DNA of 64,000 nucleotides, taken from assembly GCF_000621605.1 (NCBI RefSeq), contig NZ_JHXX01000001.1:868001-932000 (forward strand). Direction: 5' to 3'. The DNA comes from Butyrivibrio sp. MC2021 (GTDB taxonomy: Bacteria; Bacillota; Clostridia; Lachnospirales; Lachnospiraceae). The position numbers were made by a program, and so were the translations under genes. The notes beneath the pieces were generated by a model. That model was not told where the DNA came from and ran no database searches. It was given only the letters and a program-made list of their open reading frames with translations. Of this stretch, positions 62,491 through 64,000 are shown piece after piece (positions within the stretch are counted from its first letter, which is position 1; every line of letters starts with the position of its first letter).

Positions 62491-63453
62491 TCAATTTCTT
62501 ACCAAATGTACTGCGAATCCGCCGAAATCATCTGCAAGGTAAGCTACCTTAAGGTGGTTATCAGCATCATATGAGAATGAGCTCTCATCGAACTTAACGC
62601 CCTGCTTGCCAAGGTGGTAAACAGCTCTGTCAACGTTGTTTGTTCCGATTGCGATGTGTCCGCATGTTCCGCGTCCCTGAGACTTCATAACCTCAACAAC
62701 TGAACCTGCGAATACAGAAGAGTTGCCAACCTTCTTGGTGAAGCCGAAGAGATTGTCGAACTTCTCAGCTGTAGCTACTGCTGAAGCCTCATCAGGCTGG
62801 TTGATTCCAACGTGCTTCATTGTGAATCCAAGCATAGCGTTTACAGCGTCACGAGTCATAGCCTCGATCTCATCGAACTTGCCTGCAGCGATAAGGTCCT
62901 TCTTAACCATCCAGCTACCACCGCAGCAGAATACCTTATTGAATCCAAGATAATCATTGAGGTTGTTCTTGTTGATACCGCCTGTAGGCATGAAGTGCAT
63001 CTTTGTGTAAGGAGCTGCCATAGCCTTGATCTTGGCAATACCACCGTTCTGCTCAGCAGGGAAGAACTTAACACAGTCAAGACCGAGCTCGATAGCCTGC
63101 TCTACTTCTCCGGGTGTTGCTGTTCCGGGAACTACAGGTACTCCGATTGACTGGATGTACTCTACGTTTGATCTGTTGAATCCGGGGCTAACGATGAACT
63201 TAGCGCCTGCAGCCTTTGCTCTGTCTGCCTGCTCAGCATTGAGAACAGTACCTGCTCCAACGATCATCTCAGGGAACTTCTCAGAAATAAGTCTGATAGC
63301 TTCCTCAGCAGCTGCTGTACGGAATGTAACCTCTGCAGCAGGAAGTCCGCCCTTTATAAGTGCCTCAGCAAGAGGAACTGCGTCCTTTGCATCGTCAATT
63401 GCGATTACAGGAACGATACCAATTTTGTATAACTCTTCGCAAATCTTATCCAT
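62491..63453 (-). CDS. eda: KDPG aldolase with extra C-terminal VOC-like domain
   Basis: 320 residues; the usual enzyme has about 210. Residues 1-205 form the aldolase barrel, with the Schiff-base Lys 129 in CVKFFPAE, Glu 41 and Arg 45. It splits KDPG to pyruvate and glyceraldehyde 3-phosphate. About 212-320 adds a domain beginning MKHVGIN and ending FGGFAVHLVRN, patterned like a vicinal oxygen chelate (glyoxalase) fold. The two parts are joined in one frame. Function of the extra domain is unknown. It follows an SDR gene by 54 bases. Confidence 0.92.
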   Translation of the reverse strand: MDKICEELYKIGIVPVIAIDDAKDAVPLAEALIKGGLPAAEVTFRTAAAEEAIRLISEKFPEMIVGAGTVLNAEQADRAKAAGAKFIVSPGFNRSNVEYIQSIGVPVVPGTATPGEVEQAIELGLDCVKFFPAEQNGGIAKIKAMAAPYTKMHFMPTGGINKNNLNDYLGFNKVFCCGGSWMVKKDLIAAGKFDEIEAMTRDAVNAMLGFTMKHVGINQPDEASAVATAEKFDNLFGFTKKVGNSSVFAGSVVEVMKSQGRGTCGHIAIGTNNVDRAVYHLGKQGVKFDESSFSYDADNHLKVAYLADDFGGFAVHLVRN

Positions 63454-63507
63454 TTTTATTGCCTTTCTTTATCTTAATTAATCTATTTATATTGATTAAC
63501 ACCGCGA

Positions 63508-64000
63508 TTACTGTGCTTCGTTCTCGTCGATATCTGTGAACTTTGAAGGATCAAGGTTGTTAGGATCCTGTCCGATGTAAGCTGAGATACCGCCATCGAT
63601 GTAAACTACCTGACCATTGATGAAATCAGATGCAGGTGATGCAAGGAATACAGCAAGGCCCATAAGGTCCTCTGTCTTGCCCCATCTCTGAGCAGGTGTC
63701 TTTGAACGGATGAATCTGTCGAAAGGATTCATTGAACCGTCAGCCTGCTTCTCACGAAGAGGAGCTGTCTGAGGTGTTGCAATGTAGCCGGGTCCGATAG
63801 CGTTGCACTGAATATTGTACTGACCATACTCAGAGCAGATGTTTCTTGTAAGCATCTTAAGACCGCCCTTAGCAGCTGCATAAGCAGATACTGTCTCACG
63901 TCCGAACTCAGACATCATTGAGCATGCGTTGATGATCTTTCCTGAGCCCTTCTTCATCATTGCAGGAAGAACTGCCTTTGAGCAGATGAAAGGACCTGTA
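63508..64000 (-). CDS. SDR oxidoreductase, probable uronate-type keto-reductase (C-terminal part)
   Basis: The gene runs off the window end, so its N-terminus is missing; the frame is open to the last base (TGPFICSKAVLPAMMKK). The catalytic YAAAKGG and Ser in NACSMM are present, as is the C-terminal block FLASPASDFINGQVVYIDGG. By sequence pattern and position next to eda and kdgK it fits KduD or gluconate 5-dehydrogenase (inference). It reduces or oxidises a keto-sugar acid with NAD(P)H. Confidence 0.85.
   Translation of the reverse strand, partial: TGPFICSKAVLPAMMKKGSGKIINACSMMSEFGRETVSAYAAAKGGLKMLTRNICSEYGQYNIQCNAIGPGYIATPQTAPLREKQADGSMNPFDRFIRSKTPAQRWGKTEDLMGLAVFLASPASDFINGQVVYIDGGISAYIGQDPNNLDPSKFTDIDENEAQ

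Noticed and set aside
1..64000. tRNA, rRNA, CRISPR, prophage and transposon features
   Set aside because: I looked for cloverleaf-like clusters, repeat-spacer arrays and integrase or transposase motifs and saw none.

Overview
The window reads as a contiguous piece of a Gram-positive Clostridia chromosome, most likely Lachnospiraceae and plausibly the Butyrivibrio/Pseudobutyrivibrio group (inference). Support comes from AGGAGG-type ribosome binding sites, the run pyrH-frr-uppS-cdsA-dxr-rseP, a FeoA-FeoB fusion, a GH3 enzyme with inverted domain order as known in Butyrivibrio, oligosaccharide ABC permeases with no local ATPase, and c-di-GMP enzymes with sugar-sensor-like domains. Almost all genes lie on the minus strand. 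I see no tRNA, rRNA, CRISPR array, insertion sequence or prophage, and no gene-free stretch longer than 300 bases.

Layout. 1-7.3 kb: polysaccharide deacetylase, bactofilin, pyrH, frr, uppS and cdsA, then a hairpin, then dxr and rseP. 7.3-18.1 kb: envelope region with a small secreted protein, GT-C type membrane glycosyltransferases, a DUF5722 secreted glycosidase-like protein, truA, an unknown 368-residue protein and a YfhO-family protein. 18.3-22.8 kb: a VWA lipoprotein convergent with a surface metallopeptidase. 22.9-29.8 kb: signalling, with a sugar-sensor diguanylate cyclase, a zinc-ribbon/NERD/J-domain protein, and a chemoreceptor transcribed with a solute-binding lipoprotein. 29.9-36.7 kb: sugar cluster with a DUF5107-TPR protein, an AraC regulator and a GH3 glucosidase. 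36.8-46 kb: FeoAB, a GltD-like oxidoreductase, an aminotransferase and a 1300-residue Big2 surface protein.

46-52.6 kb: an SDR, a nucleoside hydrolase-ECF salvage operon behind a complex leader, a 70-residue peptide with a double-glycine leader, an RNA methyltransferase and a serine hydrolase. 52.6-59.6 kb: GH35 galactosidase, solute-binding protein, two permeases and a LacI repressor with three matching operators. 59.7-64 kb: an HD-GYP phosphodiesterase with a carbohydrate-binding-like outer domain, then a ketodeoxygluconate operon (kdgK, eda with an extra C-terminal domain, and an SDR cut by the window end).

Together the genes suggest a polysaccharide-degrading gut or rumen anaerobe. Outside, sugars are sensed by lipoproteins, the chemoreceptor and c-di-GMP proteins. 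Oligosaccharides enter by ABC permeases and are cleaved inside by GH35 and GH3. Uronate-derived ketodeoxygluconate goes through KdgK and Eda. The least explained items are the double-glycine peptide with internal repeats (48630-48842), the two-terminator leader of the nucleoside operon (48394-48613), a repeat family at gene 3' ends (54.7, 56.4 and 61.2 kb), and the hairpin-rich spacer between eda and kdgK (62289-62490).
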